Origin: Chromohalobacter canadensis
Lineage (GTDB): Bacteria; Pseudomonadota; Gammaproteobacteria; Pseudomonadales; Halomonadaceae
NCBI RefSeq assembly: GCF_029544075.1
Contig: NZ_JAJQJH010000006.1
Location: 62,001-126,000 of the forward strand
Reading direction: 5' to 3'
Length of the DNA: 64,000 bases
Part shown: one piece after another, positions 9,096 to 18,687 of the stretch
How the letters are laid out: every line of letters begins with the position of its first letter
How positions within the stretch are numbered: the first letter of the stretch is position 1
Translations under genes and position numbers: made by a program
The notes under the pieces: generated by a model
What the model saw: the letters and a program-made list of their open reading frames with translations, nothing else
Database searches by the model: none
What the model was told of the DNA's origin: nothing

Positions 9096-9929
9096 ATGCA
9101 GGAGTCGCTGCGTGCTGTGCTGGCATCGCAACATCTGGTCGCCCGGGGAGAGCCTCGGGCATTGTCGGGCGGCGATATCGCCGAGGTTGCCTGGTTGGAA
9201 ACCGATCAGGGCGCGGTGGTGGTCAAACGCGACGCCTCCGATGCCCTGGCAGCCGAAGCCGAGGGCCTGCGTGCCCTGAGCTATGCGAATACGGCGTTGA
9301 AAGTGCCGGCGGTGATCGCTCAGGAAGGAGAATGGTTGATCATGGAGGCACTGGAATCGGGCGGCAAGCGCGACGCAGCGCGGCTTGGCGAAGGCTTGCG
9401 CGGATTGCACGCCGTTCACGGCGAGCGTCACGGGTGGCCGAGTGATAACCGTTGCGGGCCCACGGCGCAGCGCAACACGCCCTGTGATGATGGGCGCGTG
9501 TTTCAACGCGAGCACCGGCTAATGCCGTTGGGCACGGCCTGTGTCGAACGCGGCTTGCTGCCCACAACGCTGCTGGACGCTTTGGGCGATGTCGCCGACC
9601 GGCTCGATACGTGGTTGCCGGACGTGCCACCAAGCCTCGTGCATGGCGACCTGTGGTCTGGCAATGTGCTTACCACGCCCGAAGGGCCGGCCATCATCGA
9701 CCCTGCTGTCTACTATCATTATCCCGAGGTTGATCTGGCGATGCTGACGCTGTTCGGCGCGCCGGGCGAGGCGTTCTTCGAGGCTTACTGGGATGGCGCT
9801 CGCCCCGAGGACTGGGAGCGTCGCGAGACGTTGTTCCAGCTATACCCGCTACTGAATCATTTGCTGCTATTCGGTGGTGCCTACCGGACGGGTGTCGAGC
9901 AGGCCATCGCGCGCTTGCAATCGACTTAA
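9096..9929 (+). CDS. Fructosamine kinase family protein
   Basis: A 277-residue cytosolic kinase of the fructosamine/ribulosamine kinase family, which phosphorylates sugars attached to protein lysines so that the adduct decomposes. The kinase-like motifs are HGDLWSGNV (about 185) and the Mg-binding IDPAVYYHYPEVDLAM (about 203). GLRGLHAVHGERHGWPSDNRCGPTAQRNTP is the family-specific stretch near residues 97-126, too long to be chance. Its last 4 bases overlap the convergent hydrolase gene. Confidence 0.9.
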   Translation: MQESLRAVLASQHLVARGEPRALSGGDIAEVAWLETDQGAVVVKRDASDALAAEAEGLRALSYANTALKVPAVIAQEGEWLIMEALESGGKRDAARLGEGLRGLHAVHGERHGWPSDNRCGPTAQRNTPCDDGRVFQREHRLMPLGTACVERGLLPTTLLDALGDVADRLDTWLPDVPPSLVHGDLWSGNVLTTPEGPAIIDPAVYYHYPEVDLAMLTLFGAPGEAFFEAYWDGARPEDWERRETLFQLYPLLNHLLLFGGAYRTGVEQAIARLQST

Positions 9930-10840
9930 TGTCGCCGGGATGTGCGCCACAGGCGTTGCCACCATGCCTTGCCAAGCGTAGCCGGGGCACACCGTTCACG
10001 TACCCGACGAGCGTCGAGAAACGCGGCGATCGGGGCGCTCTGTGAAGCCTTGTCGAGCATGGGGGCATGGCCGCACCCGGGCACTTCGAGGATACGGGTG
10101 CTGGGTTGGTGGTAACGCATGGCCGATAGTGTTTGGTGCGACAGGATGTCGGATTGCATGCCGCGTATCGTCATCAAGGGGCAGCGCAGAACTTTCCAGG
10201 CGGCCCACAGGTCGCGTGGCGTGTCATGGACGAATTGCTCGGCGATACGAGGATCGAAATGGTGGCTCCAGCTACCATCGGGTAAACGCCGAGCACTGCC
10301 CAAGAGCAGGCCTTGCCATACCGCCTCGCTATCGATACCGAAGCTCTGGTAGTGATTGCGGATTTCCGACTCCAGTGCCTGCAGGGTCGTGAACCGTTGC
10401 GTCGAGATGAAGTGATTCGCCAGGCGTTGCAGGCCTTTCGCTTCTACGGTCGGGCCGACATCATTGAGGATAAGAGCCGCTACACGGTGGCCATGCGACG
10501 CGTCGGCGGCCAAGAGTAGCCCCAGCAGACCGCCCATCGACGTGCCCAGCCACGGAACGCTCGTGAGTTCGAAGTGATCGAGGACCGAGAGGGCAATACG
10601 CATGTAATGTGCATAGAGATAATCGTAGGCGGGAAAGAGCGACCAACTGGAAAGGCCGCGTCCTGGTGTATCGGGGGCGATCAGTCGCCAGCGGGGACCA
10701 AGTAGTCGGGCCAGGAACTCGAAGTCGCCGCCATGCCGCGACAAGCCATGCCAGGCTATTAGTGTCCGCGGGGCCTCGGGGTGCCAGACGCGCACGGCGA
10801 TCTCGAGCTCACGGTGCTGGAGCAGAACAAGCTCATCCAC
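9926..10840 (-). CDS. Alpha/beta hydrolase
   Basis: A 304-residue hydrolase. The oxyanion motif WHGLSRHGGDF is near residue 30, the nucleophile Ser101 sits in LGTSMGGLLG, and the catalytic His is in PGCGHAPML near residue 268. Substrate cannot be told from sequence. There is no signal peptide. It is convergent with, and overlaps by 4 bp, the fructosamine kinase gene. The C-terminal end is unusually basic (KAWWQRLWRTSRRH). Confidence 0.85.
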   Translation of the reverse strand: MDELVLLQHRELEIAVRVWHPEAPRTLIAWHGLSRHGGDFEFLARLLGPRWRLIAPDTPGRGLSSWSLFPAYDYLYAHYMRIALSVLDHFELTSVPWLGTSMGGLLGLLLAADASHGHRVAALILNDVGPTVEAKGLQRLANHFISTQRFTTLQALESEIRNHYQSFGIDSEAVWQGLLLGSARRLPDGSWSHHFDPRIAEQFVHDTPRDLWAAWKVLRCPLMTIRGMQSDILSHQTLSAMRYHQPSTRILEVPGCGHAPMLDKASQSAPIAAFLDARRVRERCAPATLGKAWWQRLWRTSRRH

Positions 10841-10902
10841 GGCATGGTCCTGAATATCGACACGTCACCAGTATAGACGTGATGCTGCAATGCAGTAGAA
10901 CC

Positions 10903-11520
10903 TTAGGCGCGCCGGGTGATGAGGTAAAACAGGCTGTCGATCGCCTCGCCGCCGCTTTCGCGCAGCGAGAAACTATCAGGAGTTCGGAGCCAGTCGTGTA
11001 CCAAACCGCCGATCATCGAGTGCAGCATCAGGGTGGCGACGTCTGGTGCGATCTCGTCGATGAGCAGGCCCTCGTCGTGGGCTTGCTGAAAACAGCGTCG
11101 CACGACCTCGCGGCAATCCGCGGCCAGGCGGTTTTGAAGCTCCACCGGGTTGATGTCGCTGATGAATTCGCAGCGATGCATCAAGATGGTGTGGACACGG
11201 CAAGAGCGTGGACGTTCCAGCATCTCGAACGCATGCAGCGTGGCAAGGCGCAGCGTGTCCAGCGGCCCCAGGGGCTGCTGCTCGGCGGTGATGTCGTCGA
11301 TGATCTGCTGGAGCGGCATCTTGACCCGGTCGAGCATGGCATGGAACAGGTCGGCTTTGTTCTTGAAGTGCCAATACACGGCGCCACGCGTCATGCCGGC
11401 ATGACGCGCGATATGTTCCAGCGAAGTGCGTGAGACGCCTTTTTCGAGGAAGACGTCTTCGGCTGCATCGAGCAAGGCTTCTCGCGTGGCCTCGGCTTCG
11501 GCTTTGGTTCTGCGGGGCAT
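10903..11520 (-). CDS. TetR-family repressor of the RND efflux operon (AcrR/TtgR-like)
   Basis: A 205-residue repressor. The helix-turn-helix is at about 28-50 (SLEHIARHAGMTRGAVYWHFKNK), and the C-terminal helices form the ligand pocket. It resembles AcrR/TtgR and lies divergent from the efflux genes, so it most likely represses both itself and the pump, released by toxic hydrophobic compounds. I chose the ATG at 11520 (MPRRTKAEAEATREAL), the usual family start; the frame is open for 31 codons further, into the operator region. Confidence 0.9.
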   Translation of the reverse strand: MPRRTKAEAEATREALLDAAEDVFLEKGVSRTSLEHIARHAGMTRGAVYWHFKNKADLFHAMLDRVKMPLQQIIDDITAEQQPLGPLDTLRLATLHAFEMLERPRSCRVHTILMHRCEFISDINPVELQNRLAADCREVVRRCFQQAHDEGLLIDEIAPDVATLMLHSMIGGLVHDWLRTPDSFSLRESGGEAIDSLFYLITRRA

Positions 11521-11611
11521 GGCGTGATCTCGTTGATGAATCCAGCCAGACGGCGGGGAATGGGCACCGAGTGGCGAGACTTTTTTAGCCATCATACCCC
11601 AAGTGAATGGC

Positions 11612-11634
11612 ATTTACATTCATGTATGTATGCG
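11612..11634. promoter_or_regulatory. Putative AcrR/TtgR-type operator
   Basis: On the minus strand this reads GCATACATACATGAATGTAA, close to the E. coli AcrR operator, whose arms are TACATACATT and AATGTATGTA. TACAT-TC-ATGTA forms a perfect core dyad. It lies between the divergent tetR and efflux genes, which is where such an operator is expected. Confidence 0.6.
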
Positions 11635-11681
11635 TGTAGTCTTAGCCATCATTGATTTCGATCAAACAAGGTAAAACACCG

Positions 11682-12932
11682 ATGGTATCCACGACAGGGA
11701 ATGAGCGCCGGGGTCTTTGGGCCGTGGCGTTGGCGGGCGTTCTGTTGATGGGCTGCGGCAGCGATGACGATGCCCAGCAGCAGTCAAGCGACGCTTCTTC
11801 TCCGCCGCCCAAAAAGGCTCAGGTCATGGAAATGGCCAAGCGCGACATATCGCTCGACAAATCTTATCCTGCCATGCTGCGTAGCGATAATGAAGTGACT
11901 GTCGTGGCTCGTGTCAGCGGTACGCTCGAAGAACGGCATTTCGACCCCGGCCAACAGGTCGAGAAGGGCGATAGCCTCTACACGATCGAGCCTGAGGTCT
12001 ATGAAGCCACCGTGCGCCAGCGCGAGGCGGATCTGCAGAGTGCCCAGGCCGATGCGGAACTGGCGCAGACGAATGCTGCTCGCTACGAGCGCCTGCTCAA
12101 GCAGAATTCCGTCAGCGTTCAGCAGCGCGACCAGGCACAGGCCGACCTCAAGGTGGCGCGTGCCAGCGTTGCCCAGGCGCAAGCGGCACTGGATAGCGCG
12201 CGTATCGATCTTGATTATACCGATGTCGAGGCGCCGGTGTCGGGCATGATCAGCCTGAGCGAGGTGAATCTCGGCAACCTCGTCAACGATGGCGCCGAGT
12301 TGGCGACGATTACGCCGCTCAATCCTCTCGAGGTGCGTTTCCAACTGCCTCAGGAAGAAGCCTTCGAACTACGCCGTCAGCGCGAGCAACAGGGTAAGGA
12401 GGCGATTACCGCCGAACTGCAGATTCCGGCATTGCCGGGACAGACCCTCAAAGGGAATGTGGAATTCTTGGGCTCGCGTGTCAGCGAAAGCACCAGCACC
12501 GTGCAAGCCAACGCCTTCTTCGACAATCCCGATGGCATGTTCATGCCGGGACAATTCGTGCGTGTCGAGCTGGATGGCGTGAAGCGTTTTGATGTATTTG
12601 CCGTGCCCGAGATTGCTGTGACGCAAGGGCTGATGGGCCCTCAAGTCTATGTGCTGAATGAAGAAGGCAAGGTGCGCACGCAGACCGTGCAGCTCGGCGA
12701 TACAGCGGGACCGTGGATGATCATTACGGACGGAATCAAGGCGGGAGACCGCGTCGTGGTCAGCGACCCAGGCAACATCAGCGCCGGTGCGAGCATCGAT
12801 CCTCAGCCGTTCGACGGCGATGCCGAAGCGCTCTCGGGTGCCGAAAAAGGCGAGGCTGCATCAGGAAGTCAGACCGAGAAGAAAGGGGCATCCAATGGCG
12901 ATGGCCATGCCAACGAGGAAGGTGGAGCCTGA
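11682..12932 (+). CDS. RND efflux periplasmic adaptor lipoprotein (AcrA/MexA/TtgA type)
   Basis: A 416-residue membrane-fusion protein that links the inner-membrane pump to an outer-membrane channel. It carries a lipoprotein signal with the lipobox LLMGC (Cys near residue 26), a lipoyl half-motif near 85-110, a long alpha-hairpin coiled coil (about 115-185), and the family stretch YTDVEAPVSGMI near 195. The C-terminus is a polar, acidic extension after the last beta domain. I chose the ATG at 11682 with AAGG upstream over the TTG at 11652. It is followed after 3 bp by the pump gene. Confidence 0.93.
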   Translation: MVSTTGNERRGLWAVALAGVLLMGCGSDDDAQQQSSDASSPPPKKAQVMEMAKRDISLDKSYPAMLRSDNEVTVVARVSGTLEERHFDPGQQVEKGDSLYTIEPEVYEATVRQREADLQSAQADAELAQTNAARYERLLKQNSVSVQQRDQAQADLKVARASVAQAQAALDSARIDLDYTDVEAPVSGMISLSEVNLGNLVNDGAELATITPLNPLEVRFQLPQEEAFELRRQREQQGKEAITAELQIPALPGQTLKGNVEFLGSRVSESTSTVQANAFFDNPDGMFMPGQFVRVELDGVKRFDVFAVPEIAVTQGLMGPQVYVLNEEGKVRTQTVQLGDTAGPWMIITDGIKAGDRVVVSDPGNISAGASIDPQPFDGDAEALSGAEKGEAASGSQTEKKGASNGDGHANEEGGA

Positions 12933-12935
12933 CGG

Positions 12936-15900
12936 ATGAATATTTCCAACTTCTTCATAAAACGGCCGGTCTTCGCCACCGTTATTTCGATCATCGTGGC
13001 GGTGATCGGGATAATGGCGATGCGCGTCTTGCCCATCGAGCAATATCCCAGCGTCGTACCCCCAACGGTTTCCGTGCAGGCAACCTATCCCGGTGCCGAT
13101 GCCGAGACGGTCTCGAAGACCGTGGCGGCCCCGATCGCCGAGGCGATCAACGGGGTCGAGGACATGATCTACATGACCTCGACCAGCGCCGATAATGGCT
13201 CGATGCGGATGAATGTCTCGTTCGGTATCGGGACTGACGGTGACATCAACACGATCAACGTCAATAACCGTGTCCAGCAGGCGCTGTCGCAGTTGCCTGA
13301 ATCGGTGCAATCGCAAGGGGTCACGGTCGAACTGAGTTCAAGCAGTATCTTGATGTTGGTGGCATTGACGTCGCCGACGGATGAATACAACAACATCTAC
13401 ATGCAGAACTACGCCACGCTCAATATCCTCAATGAACTTCGCCAAGTGCCCGGTGTGGGAACGGCTGAGGTGCTGGGGGGTGGCGAGTTCGCCATGCGTA
13501 TCTGGCTCAATCCGGATAAATTGGCGCAATACGACATGACGTCTGCCGAGGTGGCCAGTGCCATCCGGTCGCAGAACACCGAAGTTCCGGCGGGGGCCTT
13601 GGCCCAGGCGCCGCAGGACGATCCGCGCGCGTATACGTATACCATCACGGCGCCGGGGCGTTTGGCCGATGCGGACCAATTCCGCGATATCATCTTGCGT
13701 ACTAACAGCGATGGGTCAGCGCTGCGCTTGAGCGATGTGGCGCGCGTCGAATTGGGAGCGTCGTCCTATTCGGTCAACGCTGACATGAACGGCGCCACCA
13801 TGACGCCGATCATGATCAATCAGCAGCCCGGCGCCAACGCCCTGGAAACCGCCGAGGCCGTCAAAAGCAAGATGGACGAACTCTCTGAGCGGTTTCCGCC
13901 AGGGCTTGAGTATGACGTGCCTTACGACACGACATTGTTCATCGATGCCTCGGTGGAGTCGGTCTTCCATACGTTCATAGAGGCGTTGCTGATCGTTGCG
14001 GTGATCGTGTTCATCTTTCTGCAGAACTGGCGCACCACGATCATTGCCATGTCAGTAGTGCCGGTCTCGGTGGTGGGCACCTTCGCTGGCCTGTATCTGT
14101 TCGGTTTCTCGATCAACTTGTTGTCACTGTTTGCCATGGTGCTGGCGATCGGCATCGTAGTCGATGACGCGATACTGGTGGTGGAAAACGTCGAGCGATT
14201 ACTGGAGGAAGATCCCGAAATACCCATACGCAAGGCGGCCATCACCGCCATGAAAGAAGTTAGCGGCCCCGTGATCGCGACCTCGTTCATCATGGCGGCG
14301 GTGTTTGTGCCGGTGGCATTCTTGGGTGGTTTCACGGGCCAGATCTACCAGCAGTTCGCGTTGACCATCGCGATCTCCGTGGCTATCTCGGCGGTCGTGG
14401 CCTTGACCTTCACGCCGGCGATGAGTGCGCTTTTCGTCAAGCACAAGTCAGAGATAGGCGATTCCAAGATCGCGCGTGCCGCCTCGACGCCATTCCGTCT
14501 GTTCGATCGCTTCTTCGAATGGGTGACGCGGGGTTACATGGCAGTCGTACGCTTGCTGGTTAAGGCGTGGGTGCTGACGTTGATATTGGCGGCGCTCATC
14601 ATCGGCTTTTCCTATTGGCTGTACCAGAGCAATCCCTCGACATTGATTCCCGAAACCGACCAGGGGATAGCCATCGCGAGTGTCACCTTGCCACAAGGCG
14701 CGTCCGTGGCGCGTACTACCGAGTACATGGACAAGCTGAGTGACAAGATCGAGCAGGATCCGGCGGTCGCGTACTCCACGGCGGTGGCGGGCTACGACAT
14801 GCTGTCCAGCGCAGTCAACACGGCCAAGGGTGTGATGTTCATCACCATGAAACCGTGGGGCGAGCGTGATGAGTCCGTCGAGGACATGATCGCCAAAATC
14901 AATCGAATTGGGGCTGGTCTGGAAGGTGGTACGGTAATGGCCTTCAACATGCCGCCGATCATCGGGCTTTCCACCACGGGGGGCTTTACCGGTTACCTGC
15001 AGTCCTATGGCGGGGCTGACTCTCAGGAGTTGATGCAGGCTTCCGGTAAAATAATGCAAGCCGCCAACAAGCGTCCGGAGCTGGCCCAGGTGTTCACCAC
15101 CTTCGATGCCTCGGTGCCATCGTATCGGGCGCATATTGACCAGGAAAAAGCCCTGAGTTACGGCGTGTCGATCGATGATCTCAATACGACGCTTTCGAAT
15201 ACGTTAGGCAGCGGTTTCGTGAACTATTTCACGTATCAGAACCGCAATTTCCAGGTCTACATGCAAAACGAGGATATGTTCCGGCAAACGCCCGATGATC
15301 TGAACAAGATCTTCGTGCGTGGCGGTGATGGCGAGCGAATTCCGATTTCCGAGTTCGTGACGCTCGAACGTCAGTCGGCGCCCTCGGTGGTATCGCGCTT
15401 TGGGGTCTACCCGTCAGCGCAGTTCCAGGGTGGCCCTGCGCCGGGCTATAGCTCAGGCCAGGCGATCGCCGCGATGCAAGAGGTGGTTCAGCAAGAACTC
15501 GGCAACGAGTGGGGCATGGGCTGGACAGGCACGTCCTTCCAGGAGGCCAATGCCGGCAATGCCGCGATTATTGCCATTACCTTCGGCATCTTGATGGTCT
15601 TCTTGATCCTGGCGGCGCAGTACGAGAGCTGGGCGTTGCCGCTGGCGGTGATCACTGCAGTACCGTTCGCCTTTATCGGGTCCATCGGGGGGATCGTGCT
15701 GCGAGGGCTGGACACCAGTGTCTATGTCCAGGTGGGCATGCTGGTGGTGGTCGGGTTGGCGGCCAAAAACGCCATCCTGATCGTCGAGTTCGCCGAGTTG
15801 CAGCGGCGCGAACTCGGCAAGTCGATCCGTGATGCCGCATTGACCGCCTCCGAGCTGCGTTTTCGGCCGATCGTGATGACTTCGCTGGCGTTCATCTTCG

Positions 15901-16136
15901 GGACCTTGCCGCTGGCCATCGCGAGTGGTGCCAACGACACCAACAGCCATCACATCGGCACCACGGTGGCGATGGGCATGGTCTCGGTAGCCGTATTGGC
16001 GAGCCTCTTCGTGCCAGCCTTCTACGCCATGATCGCCAACGTTCAGGTATGGCTGCAGAATAAACGTGGCGTATCCTCTCATCACGAGGATGACGACGAG
16101 GCATCGGCAACCTCCGGGCCGCCGGCAAACCACTGA
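12936..16136 (+). CDS. RND multidrug efflux pump, HAE1 family (AcrB/MexB/TtgB type)
   Basis: A 1066-residue inner-membrane proton-driven drug exporter. It starts MNISNFFIKRPVFATVISI, has 12 expected transmembrane segments with two large periplasmic loops, and carries the proton-relay aspartates in AIGIVVDDAILVVENVER (near residue 405). GGFTGQIYQQFALTIAISV is the typical TM6 region. Length is slightly above AcrB (1049) because of an acidic C-terminal tail. No outer-membrane factor gene follows; a terminator comes directly after. Confidence 0.96.
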   Translation: MNISNFFIKRPVFATVISIIVAVIGIMAMRVLPIEQYPSVVPPTVSVQATYPGADAETVSKTVAAPIAEAINGVEDMIYMTSTSADNGSMRMNVSFGIGTDGDINTINVNNRVQQALSQLPESVQSQGVTVELSSSSILMLVALTSPTDEYNNIYMQNYATLNILNELRQVPGVGTAEVLGGGEFAMRIWLNPDKLAQYDMTSAEVASAIRSQNTEVPAGALAQAPQDDPRAYTYTITAPGRLADADQFRDIILRTNSDGSALRLSDVARVELGASSYSVNADMNGATMTPIMINQQPGANALETAEAVKSKMDELSERFPPGLEYDVPYDTTLFIDASVESVFHTFIEALLIVAVIVFIFLQNWRTTIIAMSVVPVSVVGTFAGLYLFGFSINLLSLFAMVLAIGIVVDDAILVVENVERLLEEDPEIPIRKAAITAMKEVSGPVIATSFIMAAVFVPVAFLGGFTGQIYQQFALTIAISVAISAVVALTFTPAMSALFVKHKSEIGDSKIARAASTPFRLFDRFFEWVTRGYMAVVRLLVKAWVLTLILAALIIGFSYWLYQSNPSTLIPETDQGIAIASVTLPQGASVARTTEYMDKLSDKIEQDPAVAYSTAVAGYDMLSSAVNTAKGVMFITMKPWGERDESVEDMIAKINRIGAGLEGGTVMAFNMPPIIGLSTTGGFTGYLQSYGGADSQELMQASGKIMQAANKRPELAQVFTTFDASVPSYRAHIDQEKALSYGVSIDDLNTTLSNTLGSGFVNYFTYQNRNFQVYMQNEDMFRQTPDDLNKIFVRGGDGERIPISEFVTLERQSAPSVVSRFGVYPSAQFQGGPAPGYSSGQAIAAMQEVVQQELGNEWGMGWTGTSFQEANAGNAAIIAITFGILMVFLILAAQYESWALPLAVITAVPFAFIGSIGGIVLRGLDTSVYVQVGMLVVVGLAAKNAILIVEFAELQRRELGKSIRDAALTASELRFRPIVMTSLAFIFGTLPLAIASGANDTNSHHIGTTVAMGMVSVAVLASLFVPAFYAMIANVQVWLQNKRGVSSHHEDDDEASATSGPPANH

Positions 16137-16157
16137 CCTTCGAATGAACCGACTATG

Positions 16158-16184
16158 GCCAGGGCCTCGCGCCCTGGCTTTTTT
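16158..16184 (+). terminator. Rho-independent terminator after the RND operon
   Basis: GCCAGGGC (16158-16165) and GCCCTGGC (16171-16178) form a perfect 8-bp stem followed by six T. It shows that the operon ends after the pump gene. Confidence 0.9.
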
Positions 16185-16275
16185 ATTTGCGCGCAGGGTT
16201 CATGCGTGACGACCGGTTGGTTGCGGCACTCGGCTAGGGCACTCTGTCATGATGGGAAGACGAGGTGAGGTGAGC

Positions 16276-18534
16276 ATGATCAAGGGAGCGGCACTGCATT
16301 GGTACCGAGGGATCGTCCTCTTGTGTGCGCTGCTAGTGTTTTCTGGCAGTGTGTGGGGCCAGAGCGCATCCCCGCTGGCGGCACTGTCCGGGGGCGGTAA
16401 CAGCCAGGCAGCACAAGATGAAGCGCCATCCAACGAGCAGGCGCGTGCCTCGTTAGATAGCGTCATCTCTATGCTCGAGGATCAAGAGCGCCGAGACGCC
16501 TTGCTCACACAGTTGCGCGAGTTGCGAGCCTCTCTGGAGGGCGCCGATGCCGACGTTGAGGCAGAGTCGCCACGCGGCTTGTTGGGAGCTATCGCGGACT
16601 CGCTGACCTCGTTGAGCGACTCTGGCGAGGTCGTGACCCCGTTAGAGTATTGGCAGCGCCTGGGCGAACGGGCAGGGGATACCCTGACGCAGCGCGTCGC
16701 GTCGCTGGACTCGCTGCTGCATCTCGTCGTCGATTTCGCTTGGGTGCTAGGGCTCTGGGGCGGTAGCGCGTCGCTGATGGTGTTCGGCGGGCGCAGCTTG
16801 GCCAAACGCATGGATATGCAGCTCACGCTCAGCGCCGAGCCGAGTACCTGGATGCTGATACGCCATATGCTGCGTCGCTTGCTGCCCTGGGGGCTCGCCT
16901 TTGGCCTTACTCTGGGCGTCGTGCACGGCATGATATCCACGTTGGGGATGACGCTGGCGATGGTGATCGCTTACATCACCCTGTGCGGGATTCTTTTTTC
17001 CGCCGTGTGTGAAGTCGTCTTCTCACTGTTTGCTAACGGTCATCGTCGCGTCGCCTTGCGTATTCTGCATCGCCGGGCCGCTCGCTGGCTGTTCATCATC
17101 GGCGCGCTGGTCGCCTTGGGCGATGCCTCGAATGCCTCAGAACTGCGCTCGGCCCTGGGAGCGTCGTTAGCGGAAATGGTCTCGATGCTGTCCAATGTCA
17201 CGGCCGCCTTGTTGACGGGGGCGTTTACGATTCGCTTCAAGCGTCCGGTCAAGCACCTGATCCGCAATCGTCCCTATCGCTACCGGCGCGACAAGCGTGC
17301 CAGCAGTGAGTTGATCCAGGTGATCGGCTCATTGTGGCATGTGCCGATTCTGCTCATGGTCGTGGTTTCGTTGGTTGCGATCCTGACGTCGGAGGGAGAT
17401 TCGCGCAGTGCCTTTGCCAAGGCCATCGTGACCGCCGGGTTACTGGTGGTGACCCTGATCATCAATGGCCTGATTCATCGCCATGCCGAGCAGCCTTCTA
17501 AACTGCGCCGTCAGTCACAATATCGGCGGCGGCTGGTGCGCTTCGGCTATACCCTGGCGCACTTGATCAGTTGGTTGCTCTTCGCCGAGTTGGCGATGCG
17601 TGTCTGGGGCTTGTCGTTGCTGGCCTTTGGTGGTGACGAGGGCATCAGCCAGCTAATTGGGCAATCGCTGATCAGTATAGGTATGACAGTGCTGTTGGCA
17701 TGGCTGGTCTGGATTCTTGCCGATACGGCGATCGAGCGGGCGTTGCTTTCTTCCAAGCGCGGTCGCAGCGGACGCGCGCAGAGCACGCGTGCGCAAACCA
17801 TCACACCGCTGATTCGCAATGTGGTCTTCGCCACCATCGTGATTATCGCGGTCATCGTGGCGTTGGCCAATCTAGGGGTCAACGTCACGCCGCTGTTGGC
17901 CGGTGCCGGGGTGATCGGTCTGGCGGTGGGCTTCGGCGCTCAGACGCTGGTCCAAGACTTGATTACGGGACTTTTTATTCTTATCGAGGACTCGTTGGCC
18001 ATCGACGACTTCGTTGACCTGAGCGGCCATATGGGGACGGTCGAGGGATTGAGTCTACGCACCGTGCGCTTGCGTGACCTGGATGGCATCGTGCATACGA
18101 TTCCCTTTAGCCAGATCAAAGGAATCCAGAATTTTTCACGGGAATTCGGTATCGCCCTGATGCGCGTCCGCGTGGCGCATCATATGAAGATCGATGAAGC
18201 GATCGCCATCGTGCGTGAAGTAGCCGAGGAGTTACGTCGCGATCCGATGATGCGGCATTACATCTGGTCGCCGTTGGAACTCCAGGGAGTGGAAAGTTTC
18301 GATGCCGGCGCGGCGATTCTGCGCATGCGCATGCGCACGGCGCCGATTATGCAATGGGACGTGGCGCGGGCGTTCAATCTGCGGCTCAAGCGTCGTTTCG
18401 ATGAGCTGGGCATGGAGCTTGCCATGCCGCGCATGAGCGTGAGTCTTGAGCAGGCCCCTGGTGAGGCGGTGAACTTGCCGACTTCGACCGAACATGCCAC
18501 AACAGCCAGCGGTGCGCCATCCGACACGAGTTGA
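16276..18534 (+). CDS. Mechanosensitive channel of the MscS family (YbiO-like)
   Basis: A 752-residue protein with a signal peptide (about 1-28), a periplasmic region, about eight hydrophobic segments and the conserved MscS pore and beta domain at the C-terminal side. The pore helix text is LLAGAGVIGLAVGFGAQTLVQDLITGLFILIEDS (about residues 545-577; the glycine-alanine packing pattern is clear), followed by the SGHMGTVEGLSLRT beta domain. It would release solutes on hypo-osmotic shock, which suits a halophile. I chose the ATG at 16276 with GAGGTGAGG upstream over the ATG at 16249. Confidence 0.9.
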   Translation: MIKGAALHWYRGIVLLCALLVFSGSVWGQSASPLAALSGGGNSQAAQDEAPSNEQARASLDSVISMLEDQERRDALLTQLRELRASLEGADADVEAESPRGLLGAIADSLTSLSDSGEVVTPLEYWQRLGERAGDTLTQRVASLDSLLHLVVDFAWVLGLWGGSASLMVFGGRSLAKRMDMQLTLSAEPSTWMLIRHMLRRLLPWGLAFGLTLGVVHGMISTLGMTLAMVIAYITLCGILFSAVCEVVFSLFANGHRRVALRILHRRAARWLFIIGALVALGDASNASELRSALGASLAEMVSMLSNVTAALLTGAFTIRFKRPVKHLIRNRPYRYRRDKRASSELIQVIGSLWHVPILLMVVVSLVAILTSEGDSRSAFAKAIVTAGLLVVTLIINGLIHRHAEQPSKLRRQSQYRRRLVRFGYTLAHLISWLLFAELAMRVWGLSLLAFGGDEGISQLIGQSLISIGMTVLLAWLVWILADTAIERALLSSKRGRSGRAQSTRAQTITPLIRNVVFATIVIIAVIVALANLGVNVTPLLAGAGVIGLAVGFGAQTLVQDLITGLFILIEDSLAIDDFVDLSGHMGTVEGLSLRTVRLRDLDGIVHTIPFSQIKGIQNFSREFGIALMRVRVAHHMKIDEAIAIVREVAEELRRDPMMRHYIWSPLELQGVESFDAGAAILRMRMRTAPIMQWDVARAFNLRLKRRFDELGMELAMPRMSVSLEQAPGEAVNLPTSTEHATTASGAPSDTS

Positions 18535-18687
18535 TCGCGATTGTGGAGGTGGCATCTAGGTAAAAGGGGATGACGCATGTCATGGCGTCGCCGTTAAAGG
18601 TATGCAGCAAGCGGCCGATGCTCATAGGATGCTCGCACGCCACGCGGCGATTACCTATAACGAACAATCCAAAAGCCAGGAGCTGGC

